Source: Vicinamibacteria bacterium (GTDB lineage Bacteria; Acidobacteriota; Vicinamibacteria; Vicinamibacterales; UBA2999). From it: a stretch of DNA of 5,939 nt. Each line of letters begins with the position of its first letter. Within the stretch, counting starts at the first letter, position 1. Made by a program: the position numbers and the translations under genes. Where the stretch lies: positions 1 to 5,939 of the forward strand of contig JAICEG010000333.1 of assembly GCA_025924295.1 (NCBI GenBank), given 5' to 3'. The notes below the pieces were generated by a model, which saw nothing but the letters and a program-made list of their open reading frames with translations, did no database searches and had not been told where the DNA came from. Of this stretch, positions 1-5,939 are shown piece after piece.

Positions 1-645
1 GCCGGGACGCCGACGCTGACCGGCGTGCGCACGGTCATCCTGCTCCTGTTCGGCCTGAGCTTCGCCGTGATGATCTGGGGTGTGTCGCGGGGCGGCTGGT
101 GGATGGCGCAGATGTCGGCGCTCTTCCTGGCCGCGTCGATCATCGTGGCGTTCATCGCGCGCATGGGTGAAGAGGAGTTCACCACCACCTTCGTCAACGG
201 CGCGCGCGACCTGCTTGGCGTCGCGCTCGTCATCGGCATCGCGCGCGGCATTGTCGTCATCATGGACGCCGGCAAGATCACCGACACCATCCTGTTCTGG
301 TCCGAAGGCGCGGTGAGAGGCCTGAGCACGGTCGCGTTCATCAACGTGATGTTCCTGCTCGAACTCGTGCTCTCGTTCTTCGTACCGTCATCGTCAGGGC
401 TTGCCGTCCTGACAATGCCGATCATGGCGCCGCTCGCCGACTTCTCGAACGTGAGCCGCGACCTGGTGGTCACGGCCTACCAGTCCGCGAGCGGCCTGCT
501 GAATCTGGTGAATCCAACGTTCGCGGTCGTCATGGGGGGCCTGGCGATCGGACGCGTGCCCTACAACCGCTGGCTTCAGTTCGCGATGCCGCTGGTACTG
601 ATCCTGGCCGTGATCATCGTCGTGGCCCTGAGCGTGTCTGCCTGA
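1..645 (+). CDS. YfcC/ArcD-type membrane carrier, C-terminal part (5' end off the window)
   Basis: The reading frame is open from base 1 and ends at TGA 643-645, so only the last 214 codons of a gene starting to the left are seen. The GTG at 25 is an internal codon, not a start. The family (C4-dicarboxylate anaerobic carrier/YfcC, ion-transporter-like fold) usually has about 460-500 residues, so somewhat under half is present. Several hydrophobic segments are visible, and two family hallmarks stand out: the PSSSGLAVLTMPIMAPLAD stretch (bases 379-438, a probable re-entrant Ser-rich hairpin) and the SASGLLNLVNPTFAVVMGG stretch (487-540). YfcC-family members serve as the ArcD arginine/ornithine exchanger in streptococcal ADI operons. 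Lying 16 bp before arcA, this one is inferred to do the same, moving arginine in and ornithine out across the inner membrane. Other amino-acid or peptide-derived substrates remain possible. The family call is secure; the substrate is moderate. Confidence 0.88.
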   Translation, partial: AGTPTLTGVRTVILLLFGLSFAVMIWGVSRGGWWMAQMSALFLAASIIVAFIARMGEEEFTTTFVNGARDLLGVALVIGIARGIVVIMDAGKITDTILFWSEGAVRGLSTVAFINVMFLLELVLSFFVPSSSGLAVLTMPIMAPLADFSNVSRDLVVTAYQSASGLLNLVNPTFAVVMGGLAIGRVPYNRWLQFAMPLVLILAVIIVVALSVSA

Positions 646-661
646 GTCCGAGGAGAGAACG

Positions 662-1888
662 ATGCAAACCTTTGGCGTGCATAGCGAAGTCGGCAAGTTG
701 CGCACCGTGATGGTGTGCCGCCCCGGGCTGGCTCACCAGCGGCTCACCCCGGGCAACGCCTCCGACCTGCTGTTCGACGATGTCCTCTGGGTCCACGAGG
801 CGCAGAAAGATCACTACGACTTCGTGCTGAAGATGAAAGAACGCGACGTGGAAGTGCTCGAGTTGCACGACCTGCTCGCTGAAACCGTCGCGATCAAGGA
901 AGGCCGAGACTTCATTCTCGATCGGCGCATCAACCACAACGATGTCGGGCTCGGCCTGGCACCTGTCGTCCGCGCCTGGCTCGAGTCGCTCCCGCCCGCC
1001 AAGCTCGCGGAACACTTGATTGGCGGCATCGCGATTCTCGATCTGCCGAAGTCGGAAGCCTCCAAGATCATGAGCGAGGCGTTCGGCGGCGCCGACTTCA
1101 TCGTCCCGCCCATTCCGAACACGCTGTTCCAGCGCGACCCGTCGTGCTGGATCTACAAGGGTGTGACCGTCAACCCGATGTTCTGGCCGGCACGAAAGCC
1201 GGAGACCCTGCTGCAGCGCGCCGTCTACAAGTTCCATCCGCGCTTCAAGGGCGCCGACTTCACCATCTGGTGGGGCGACAGCGACGAGTCGTATGGCGCT
1301 GCCACGGTCGAAGGCGGCGACGTGATGCCGATCGGCAACGGCTGTGTCCTGATCGGCATGGGCGAGCGCACGACTCGCCAGGCCGTGTTCCAGGTTGCCT
1401 CCGAGCTCTTCAAGCACGGTGGAGCGACAGAAGTCATCGGCTGCCTGATGCCGAAGAGCCGTGCCGCCATGCACCTCGACACCGTCTTTACCTTCTGCGA
1501 CCGCGATCTGTGCACGTCCTATCGCGAAGTCGCCGATCAGGTGCGCTGCTACCGCGCGCGCCCAGACGGCAAGGGCGGCATGGAGATGCATATCGACAAA
1601 CGGCACCTCTTCGACGTGGTCAAAGAGGTCCTCGGACTCAAGACGCTGCGTGTCGTCGAGACCGGCGGCGACGTCTGGGAAGCCCAGCGCGAGCAGTGGG
1701 ACGACGGCAACAACGTCGTGGCGCTTGCTCCGGGCGTCGTCGTCGGGTACGACCGGAACACACATACCAACACACTGCTGCGCAAGGCCGGGGTCGAAGT
1801 GATCACGGTGCGTGGGTCGGAGCTCGGTCGCGGCCGCGGAGGCGGGCATTACATGACCTGCCCGATCTCACGCGACCCGGCTTACTGA
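662..1888 (+). CDS. arcA: Arginine deiminase
   Basis: This cytoplasmic enzyme hydrolyses L-arginine to L-citrulline and ammonia, the first step of the ADI pathway. It has 408 residues, normal for the family (about 400-420). All five catalytic residues of the guanidino-modifying fold are in place by comparison with the Pseudomonas enzyme: Asp159 in FQRDPS, Glu217 in VEGGD, His271 and Asp273 in MHLDTVF, and the nucleophile Cys400 in the C-terminal GRGRGGGHYMTCP loop. The N-terminal LLFDD motif (residues 36-40) is also typical. The ATG is preceded by AGGAG at 651-655, six bases upstream, and the protein begins with the usual MQTFGVHSEVGKL. It follows the YfcC-type carrier by 16 bp and precedes arcB by 25 bp, so it is operonic. 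The arginine deiminase type is separated from agmatine deiminase by the FDD/FQRDPS context and the arcBC neighbours. No oddities seen. Confidence 0.97.
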   Translation: MQTFGVHSEVGKLRTVMVCRPGLAHQRLTPGNASDLLFDDVLWVHEAQKDHYDFVLKMKERDVEVLELHDLLAETVAIKEGRDFILDRRINHNDVGLGLAPVVRAWLESLPPAKLAEHLIGGIAILDLPKSEASKIMSEAFGGADFIVPPIPNTLFQRDPSCWIYKGVTVNPMFWPARKPETLLQRAVYKFHPRFKGADFTIWWGDSDESYGAATVEGGDVMPIGNGCVLIGMGERTTRQAVFQVASELFKHGGATEVIGCLMPKSRAAMHLDTVFTFCDRDLCTSYREVADQVRCYRARPDGKGGMEMHIDKRHLFDVVKEVLGLKTLRVVETGGDVWEAQREQWDDGNNVVALAPGVVVGYDRNTHTNTLLRKAGVEVITVRGSELGRGRGGGHYMTCPISRDPAY

Positions 1889-1913
1889 GACAGGAAACGG
1901 ATCGGAGAAGAAC

Positions 1914-2918
1914 ATGAGCTTCAACTTACGCAACCGCTCGCTGCTGACGGTACAGGATTGCACGCCACGGGAATTCCGTTACCTGCTCGATCTCGCGCGC
2001 GATCTGAAGCGCGCCAAGTACGCGCGCACTGAGCAGAAGCATCTGGATGGCAAGGAGATCTGCCTGATCTTCGAGAAAACCTCGACCCGCACCCGGTGCG
2101 CGTTCGAGGTCGCCTGCTACGACCAGGGAGCGCACGTGACGTATCTCGATCCGGCCGGGTCGCAGATCGGCCACAAGGAATCGTTCAAGGACACGGCGCG
2201 TGTCCTCGGCCGCATGTACGACGCCATCGAGTATCGCGGCGCCGCCCAGACAGGTGTCGAGGAACTCGCCAAGTACGCCGGGGTGCCTGTCTTCAACGGT
2301 CTCACCGCGGAGTACCACCCCACACAGATGCTCGCCGACGTGCTGACCATGCGCGAGCACAGCGACAAGCCGATCCACGAGATCAAATACGCGTTCATGG
2401 GCGACACCCGCAACAACATGGGGCACTCGTTGATGATCGTCGGATGCCTGATGGGCATGGACGTGCGTCTGTGCGGGCCGAAGAAGTTGTGGCCGGCAGA
2501 CGAGTTCACCTCGATCGCGAAGAAGCTCCAGGATCAGACCGGCGCGAAGCTGCTCATCACCGAGGACCCCAAGGAAGCGGTCAAGGGTGCCGACTTCATC
2601 CACACCGATGTGTGGGTGTCGATGGGCGAGCCGAAGGAGGTCTGGAAGGAACGCATCGATCTCCTGCTGAAGTATCAGGTGAACGCGGAGTTGATGAAGG
2701 CGAGCGGCAACCCGCAGGTCAAGTTCATGCACTGCCTGCCGGCGTTCCATGACACCGAGACGACGCTCGGCAAGCAGATCGCCGAGACCTACGGGATCAA
2801 GAACGGCCTCGAGGTCACCAACGACGTATTCGAATCCGAGTACAACCTCGCGTTCGAACAGGCCGAGAACCGCATGCACACGATCAAGGCGATCCTCGTC
2901 GCCACCCTGGGAGACTGA
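1914..2918 (+). CDS. arcB: Ornithine carbamoyltransferase, catabolic
   Basis: In this pathway the enzyme phosphorolyses citrulline to ornithine and carbamoyl phosphate; biosynthetic homologues (ArgF) run the reverse. It has 334 residues, matching the longer OTC type common in arc operons. The N-terminal domain has the carbamoyl-phosphate site FEKTSTRTR (STRTR at 57-61) and HPTQ (135-138). The C-terminal ornithine domain has GDTRNNMGHS (163-172), the ornithine loop DVWVSMGE (232-239, a DxxxSMG motif) and HCLPAFHD (273-280) with the key Cys274. The SMG loop argues for ornithine and against putrescine carbamoyltransferase. The start ATG has GGAG at 1904-1907 six bases upstream. The gene is 25 bp after arcA and ends 2 bp before arcC. 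The catabolic role is inferred from this position; the sequence alone would not exclude anabolic use. Confidence 0.96.
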   Translation: MSFNLRNRSLLTVQDCTPREFRYLLDLARDLKRAKYARTEQKHLDGKEICLIFEKTSTRTRCAFEVACYDQGAHVTYLDPAGSQIGHKESFKDTARVLGRMYDAIEYRGAAQTGVEELAKYAGVPVFNGLTAEYHPTQMLADVLTMREHSDKPIHEIKYAFMGDTRNNMGHSLMIVGCLMGMDVRLCGPKKLWPADEFTSIAKKLQDQTGAKLLITEDPKEAVKGADFIHTDVWVSMGEPKEVWKERIDLLLKYQVNAELMKASGNPQVKFMHCLPAFHDTETTLGKQIAETYGIKNGLEVTNDVFESEYNLAFEQAENRMHTIKAILVATLGD

Positions 2919-2920
2919 TC

Positions 2921-3859
2921 ATGTTGGTCGTCACAGCACTCGGCGGGAACGCTCTCCTCCGGCGCGGGGAGGCCATGACTGCAGAGAACCAGCGTCGGAA
3001 CGTCCGCATCGCGGCTGAGGCGTTGGCGCCCGTCGCCAAACAGCATCAGCTCGTCGTCGGCCACGGCAACGGCCCTCAGGTCGGCCTGCTCGCGCTGCAG
3101 GGCGCCGCATACGGGAAGATCGAGACCTATCCCTTCGACGTCCTGGGTGCGCAGACCGAAGGCATGATCGGGTACATGATCGAGCAGGAACTGGGCAACC
3201 TGATGCCATTCGAACGGCCGTTTGCCACGCTGCTGACGATGATCGAGGTCGATCCCGACGACCCCGCGTTCAAGAATCCAACCAAGTTCATCGGTCCTGT
3301 GTACGACAAGGAAGAAGCCGATCGCCTTGCCGCCGAGAAACAGTGGGTCTTCAAGCAGGACGGCGACAAATGGCGGCGGGTCGTCGCATCGCCGATGCCC
3401 AAGCGCATCTTCGAGCTGCGACCGATCAAGTGGCTGCTCGAACACAACGCCGTCGTCATCGCTGCCGGCGGCGGCGGCATCCCGACGATGTACGAGAAAG
3501 GCAAGGAGCGGACGCTCACCGGCGTGGAATGTGTGATCGACAAGGACTTCGCATCCGAGCTTCTCGCGCGAGAGCTGAATGCCGACTTGTTCATCATGCT
3601 GACTGACGCTGACTCGGTCTACGTGGATTGGGGCAAGCCAACACAGAAGGCCATTCGCCGCGCCTCTCCCGCGGCGTTGTTAGCGATGTCGTTTCCAGCC
3701 GGCTCGATGGGACCCAAGGTCGAGGCTGCGTGCCGTTTCGCGTCGGCAACCGGGAAGAAGGCGGCGATCGGCGCACTGGCCGACCTCAACAAGATCATCG
3801 CCGGGGAGATGGGGACGACCGTCACGACGCAGGAGACGGGCATTGTCTACGCCGATTGA
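2921..3859 (+). CDS. arcC: Carbamate kinase
   Basis: This cytoplasmic kinase transfers phosphate from carbamoyl phosphate to ADP, giving ATP and carbamate, which breaks down to ammonia and CO2. It is the energy-yielding step of the pathway. The 312 residues fit the family (about 310-315) and its amino-acid-kinase fold. Visible motifs are ALGGNALLRRG (6-16), VVGHGNGPQVG (45-55), the PFDVLGAQTEGMIGY region (71-85) of the protruding lid subdomain, FIGPVYD (123-129), AAGGGGIPT (181-189), VIDKDFASE (205-213, with Lys208), the nucleotide-side segment FIMLTDADSVY (224-234) and GSMGPKVEA (261-269, with Lys266). The start is ATG two bases after the arcB stop, with GGGAG at 2909-2913 lying inside arcB, so translation is probably coupled. 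Its last 17 bases overlap the next gene. Confidence 0.97.
   Translation: MLVVTALGGNALLRRGEAMTAENQRRNVRIAAEALAPVAKQHQLVVGHGNGPQVGLLALQGAAYGKIETYPFDVLGAQTEGMIGYMIEQELGNLMPFERPFATLLTMIEVDPDDPAFKNPTKFIGPVYDKEEADRLAAEKQWVFKQDGDKWRRVVASPMPKRIFELRPIKWLLEHNAVVIAAGGGGIPTMYEKGKERTLTGVECVIDKDFASELLARELNADLFIMLTDADSVYVDWGKPTQKAIRRASPAALLAMSFPAGSMGPKVEAACRFASATGKKAAIGALADLNKIIAGEMGTTVTTQETGIVYAD
3831..3835 (+). promoter_or_regulatory. Shine-Dalgarno that fixes the TTG start of the APC antiporter
   Basis: AGGAG lies inside the 3' end of arcC, seven bases before the TTG at 3843. No ATG occurs in frame between here and the first membrane segment, and the only other candidate, GTG at 3924, would remove the N-terminal tail and cut into TM1. 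The spacing and strength of this site make TTG the best start and suggest translation coupled to arcC termination. Confidence 0.75.
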
Positions 3860-5201
3860 GACCCAGCGGCTGCCGAGCGGATACGTCTCGGGAACGCCGG
3901 CGCCAGTCGCCAAGAGCCTCGGAGTGGCCGCCTGCACCGCCATCGTCGTGGGGAACATGGTGGGCTCGGGCTTCTACCTCTCGCCCTCGGCACTTGCACC
4001 GTATGGCATCCTCGCGATCCTCTCCTGGATCGTCATGGGAGCTGGCGCGATCTGCCTGGGACTGACGTTTGCCCGCCTGTCGCGTCTCACCCCGGCGACA
4101 GGGGGACCGTACGCCTACACCCGAATGGGCTTTGGCGACTTCGCCGGCTTCCTCGTCGCCTGGGGCTACTGGATTTCGATTTGGGCCTCACTACCAGCCA
4201 TTGCGGTTGCCTTCACCGGATCGCTCTTCGAGATCTTTCCCGTCATGCAAGGCAATCGGCCGCTCGCCGTGATCGTGACGCTGGGAGTGATGTGGGTGGT
4301 CGTGTTCACCAACCTGCGCGGCGTCAAGGAAGCCGGGCTCGTCGCGCAGATCACGACGTACTCCAAGCTGGTGCCCTTCCTCGCGATCTCGATCCTGGGG
4401 CTCCTGTACATTCGTCCCGAGAACCTGTCCGAATTCAATCCGAGCGGCCAGCCACTGCTGACGTCGTTCGCAACGCTCGCTCCGCTGACGATGTTCGCCT
4501 ATCTCGGTCTCGAGTCGGCGACCGTGCCGGCCGGCGACGTGAAAGATCCGGGACGCACGATTCCGCTCTCCACCATCATCGGTGTATCGATTGCCGCCGT
4601 CCTCTACGTGCTCGGCACGACAGCGGTGCTTGGTGTGGTGCCACGTGAGGAACTGGTGAAGTCGGCGGCGCCGTTCGCCGACGCGGCGCGGATCATGTGG
4701 GGAGCGTGGGCGTCCGACATCGTCGGCGTCGCCGTGATGATCTCGTCGCTCGGCGCACTGAACGGCTGGACGCTGCTCATGGGCCAGGTGCCGATGGCTG
4801 CCGCTCAGGACAAGCTCTTCCCGGCACTCTTCGGACGGGTCTCATCGCGCGGCGTGCCCGCGATTGGCGTGATCTTCTCCGCCATTCTCGCCACCGTGCT
4901 CGTGCTGATTCAGGCTGCGGGTTCGGGGGGATTCGCCGCCTTCTACAGCCTCGTGGTCGGACTGGCAACCATGACCGCGGTCGTGCCGTATGCGTTTTGC
5001 GCGCTCTCGGTGGGACTGGTCGCCGCGCGGTCGCGTGGCGGTGTCGTGCCACGCGTGTCACTGGTCGAATGGATTGCCTTCGTGTTTGCGATGTTCACGC
5101 TCTACGGCTGCGGCCCGACGCCGGTCCTGTATGGCTTCGTGCTGCTGATGCTGGGGATTCCGGTGTACGTCTGGCAGCGGCGGGCGCAGTCCGCCGCGTA
5201 G
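3843..5201 (+). CDS. APC-superfamily amino acid antiporter, AdiC-like (probable arginine/ornithine exchanger)
   Basis: This inner-membrane protein of 452 residues, close to the 445 of AdiC, has about 12 hydrophobic segments. TM1 is broken by GNMVGSGFYLSP (37-48), the APC substrate-binding signature. Residues matching AdiC at a constant offset of 16 include Asn38 (N22), Ser42 (S26), Tyr109 (Y93), Glu224 (E208) and Trp309 (the W293 gate) in the segment LGALNGWTLLMGQ. Two AdiC positions differ: W202 is Phe218 and N101 is Leu117. It belongs to the basic amino acid/polyamine antiporter group. From its place directly after arcC (17-bp overlap, TTG start) it is inferred to swap external arginine for internal ornithine, the role of Pseudomonas ArcD; arginine/agmatine or other cationic exchange is possible. 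The TAG at 5199-5201 is followed at once by the terminator of the convergent gene. The family call is firm; the substrate is moderate. Confidence 0.92.
   Translation: MSTPIETQRLPSGYVSGTPAPVAKSLGVAACTAIVVGNMVGSGFYLSPSALAPYGILAILSWIVMGAGAICLGLTFARLSRLTPATGGPYAYTRMGFGDFAGFLVAWGYWISIWASLPAIAVAFTGSLFEIFPVMQGNRPLAVIVTLGVMWVVVFTNLRGVKEAGLVAQITTYSKLVPFLAISILGLLYIRPENLSEFNPSGQPLLTSFATLAPLTMFAYLGLESATVPAGDVKDPGRTIPLSTIIGVSIAAVLYVLGTTAVLGVVPREELVKSAAPFADAARIMWGAWASDIVGVAVMISSLGALNGWTLLMGQVPMAAAQDKLFPALFGRVSSRGVPAIGVIFSAILATVLVLIQAAGSGGFAAFYSLVVGLATMTAVVPYAFCALSVGLVAARSRGGVVPRVSLVEWIAFVFAMFTLYGCGPTPVLYGFVLLMLGIPVYVWQRRAQSAA
5177..5197. other. Inverted repeat over the last codons of the APC antiporter gene
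   Basis: GCGGCGG (5177-5183) and CCGCCGC (5191-5197) form a perfect 7-bp stem with a 7-base loop, ending one base before the stop codon. No T-run follows it on the + strand. It lies just beyond the - strand terminator, so it might stabilise the 3' end of the arc message or back up termination of the convergent gene. GC-rich coding sequence gives such stems often, so its function is uncertain. Confidence 0.3.
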
Positions 5202-5231
5202 AAAAAGAGCGGGCGCGATCGACGCCCGCTC
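5202..5231 (-). terminator. Intrinsic terminator of the DUF4136 gene
   Basis: Read on the - strand, a perfect 9-bp stem GAGCGGGCG/CGCCCGCTC (arms 5223-5231 and 5207-5215, 7-base loop at 5216-5222) is followed directly by five T (5206-5202). It starts 10 bases after the TAG of the DUF4136 gene, the textbook layout for Rho-independent termination. On the + strand the same hairpin sits just after the antiporter stop but is followed by ATCATCC rather than a T-run, so it would terminate the arc message weakly at best. The five T run right up to the antiporter stop codon. Confidence 0.88.
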
Positions 5232-5241
5232 ATCATCCACC

Positions 5242-5805
5242 CTATTTCTTCACTTTTGGCGGAAAGTCCTTCAGCATCTTCGCGACAGCCTTGTCGAGAT
5301 TCTTCTGCTGCTTGTCGGGCTTCGCGCGCGTGTCCAGCGTCTTGCTGGCCGTGGTTCGAAATACCAGCGACTTCGTCCCGGCCGCATACATGTCGAGCGC
5401 GAGCTGACCGATGTAGATCGTCGAGGTCGTCCCGGTCGTCGTGCTCATCCCGCCACCACCGTACCAGCCGGGGCCGTACCAGCCCGGACCATATCCCCAG
5501 CCGGTGTCGAAAGAGGTGAACTGCTTCTCGGTGTTGACGGCAGCCTGATAGCCGATGAGCAAGTCCGACGAGTCCCCGTCGACCCGCTTGAGGCCTTTCT
5601 TCGCCAGCTCGTTGTCAACCGAGCCCCTCACCTGCTGCTCCTGCAGGTCGTTGAGTGTCGCCTCACCCTTGATGGGCACCCATCTGTAGGTCTTGAACTG
5701 GGTGAAGTCCACCTCGCGTGCGAAGTTGTAGCGCACGTCCTGGGCAAGCGCGCTACTCGTGCCGGCCAGGAACAGCACCAGCGGAAGCAGACACAATCTC
5801 TTCAT
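5242..5805 (-). CDS. Secreted/periplasmic DUF4136 domain protein
   Basis: The 187-residue protein starts with a clear signal peptide: KR, a hydrophobic core (residues 4-15), then an ALA site with cleavage likely after Ala21. There is no lipobox Cys (Cys5 is too early), so a soluble exported form is expected rather than a lipoprotein. The mature part shows the DUF4136 pattern: DFTQFKTYRWVP (33-44), an acidic/Gln-rich helix with VDNELAKKGLKRV (63-75), the DLLIGYQAAV strand (81-90), GQLALDMYAAGTKSLVFRTTASKTL (133-157, summarised by its LALDMYDA-like and VWRG-like core) and LDKAVAKMLKDFPP (170-183). A Gly/Trp/Tyr-rich insert lies at 102-119. The family function is unknown; it is common in envelope proteins of Gram-negative bacteria. 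ATG at 5805 has AGGGAG (5812-5817 on the complement) six bases upstream. It is transcribed toward the arc operon and has its own terminator, so no functional link to arginine catabolism is implied. Confidence 0.88.
   Translation of the reverse strand: MKRLCLLPLVLFLAGTSSALAQDVRYNFAREVDFTQFKTYRWVPIKGEATLNDLQEQQVRGSVDNELAKKGLKRVDGDSSDLLIGYQAAVNTEKQFTSFDTGWGYGPGWYGPGWYGGGGMSTTTGTTSTIYIGQLALDMYAAGTKSLVFRTTASKTLDTRAKPDKQQKNLDKAVAKMLKDFPPKVKK
5461..5490 (-). repeat. Two tandem 15-bp units encoding GPGWY
   Basis: GTACCAGCCGGGGCC (5461-5475) and GTACCAGCCCGGACC (5476-5490) differ at only 2 of 15 positions. On the - strand they encode two copies of GPGWY in the Gly/Trp/Tyr-rich insert of the DUF4136 protein. 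A degenerate third unit (GWGYGP) lies upstream in the protein. This looks like in-frame unit duplication in a flexible loop. Confidence 0.75.
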
Positions 5806-5847
5806 AGCTCTCTCCCTTGGAAGGAATCAATCATCACGACACGTGAG

Positions 5848-5925
5848 CGCACAGGTCGCCGACAGAGAGGGAGCATCTCTCATGCCACGGTCGGTCGAGC
5901 CGCGTCGCTCGCGCGCACCTGTGCG
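5848..5925. repeat. 9-bp inverted repeat upstream of the DUF4136 gene
   Basis: CGCACAGGT (5848-5856) is matched by its reverse complement ACCTGTGCG (5917-5925), 60 bp apart. The right arm overlaps a small palindrome CGCAC-CT-GTGCG (5914-5925). Both lie in the non-coding stretch before the DUF4136 start, so they could be paired operator half-sites or just chance in GC-rich DNA. No convincing -35/-10 pair was found here on either strand. Confidence 0.3.
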
Positions 5926-5939
5926 AAACCGGTCCAGCA
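5882..5939 (+). CDS. Possible start of a divergent gene, cut by the right edge
   Basis: An ATG at 5882 has AGGGAG at 5868-5873, eight bases upstream, and stays open for 19 codons to the window end. The visible peptide is MPRSVEPRRSRAPVRNRSS, Arg-rich and not recognisable. The same frame is also open further left, with a GTG at 5843 as another start. The good Shine-Dalgarno and the divergent position are the only support; GC-rich DNA gives open frames easily, and the Arg-rich peptide could be a translation of non-coding sequence. Confidence 0.2.
   Translation, partial: MPRSVEPRRSRAPVRNRSS

Noticed and set aside
614..1849. A 411-codon open frame on the - strand opposite arcA.
   Set aside because: arcA carries all catalytic motifs in the + frame. 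The antisense translation is low-complexity (rich in His, Arg, Ala, Val, Asp), shows no family motif, and such frames arise routinely opposite GC-rich genes.
1889..1913. The 25-bp arcA-arcB gap was examined for a promoter, hairpin or processing site.
   Set aside because: It holds only the arcB Shine-Dalgarno; no inverted repeat or -10/-35 pattern is visible.
1926..2879. A 317-codon open frame on the - strand opposite arcB.
   Set aside because: It mirrors arcB, which has every OTC motif; the antisense peptide has no recognisable domain and no separate Shine-Dalgarno support was found.
1914..2918. Possible putrescine carbamoyltransferase or biosynthetic ArgF instead of ArcB.
   Set aside because: The DxxxSMG ornithine loop argues against putrescine, and its position between arcA and arcC argues for the catabolic role.
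2789..3445. A 218-codon open frame on the - strand across the arcB/arcC junction.
   Set aside because: It spans two well-supported genes and shows the same compositional bias as the other antisense shadows.
3656..3676. A perfect 7-bp hairpin (CGCCGCG/CGCGGCG) followed by TTGTTA inside arcC, resembling an internal terminator.
   Set aside because: It lies in conserved coding sequence, the T-run is interrupted, and Ala/Arg-rich GC-rich codons easily make such stems.

Overview
The window is GC-rich and tightly coded. It holds most of an arginine deiminase (ADI) operon on the + strand, followed by one convergent gene on the - strand. The three enzymes are complete and carry the expected catalytic motifs: arginine deiminase (arcA), catabolic ornithine carbamoyltransferase (arcB) and carbamate kinase (arcC). 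Together they convert arginine to ornithine, CO2 and two ammonia, and make one ATP by substrate-level phosphorylation. This supports energy generation without oxygen and can buffer acid.

The enzymes lie between two unrelated membrane transporters. Upstream is the C-terminal part of a YfcC/ArcD-type carrier, cut by the left edge. Downstream is a complete APC-superfamily antiporter closely patterned on AdiC. Either one could exchange arginine for ornithine, so having both next to one arcABC set is the most notable point of the locus. The five genes are spaced 16 bp, 25 bp, 2 bp and -17 bp (an overlap), so they are very probably cotranscribed from a promoter left of the window. No promoter or regulator for the operon is visible here.

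The last transporter starts at a TTG inside the end of arcC, behind a good Shine-Dalgarno. Right after its stop comes a strong hairpin with a T-run on the - strand, which is an intrinsic terminator for the convergent gene at 5242-5805. That gene encodes a secreted or periplasmic DUF4136 protein with a signal peptide and a short Gly/Trp/Tyr repeat. The last 134 bp hold its upstream region, with a 9-bp inverted repeat and possibly the first codons of a divergent gene.

The organism is a high-GC bacterium. The exported DUF4136 protein points to a Gram-negative-type envelope. The combination would fit Acidobacteriota (for example Vicinamibacteria-like) or some Proteobacteria, but this is an impression and cannot be settled from the window. 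No mobile elements, RNA genes or CRISPR arrays were seen. This is mostly a well-understood catabolic operon with an unusual transporter arrangement, not a clearly new system.
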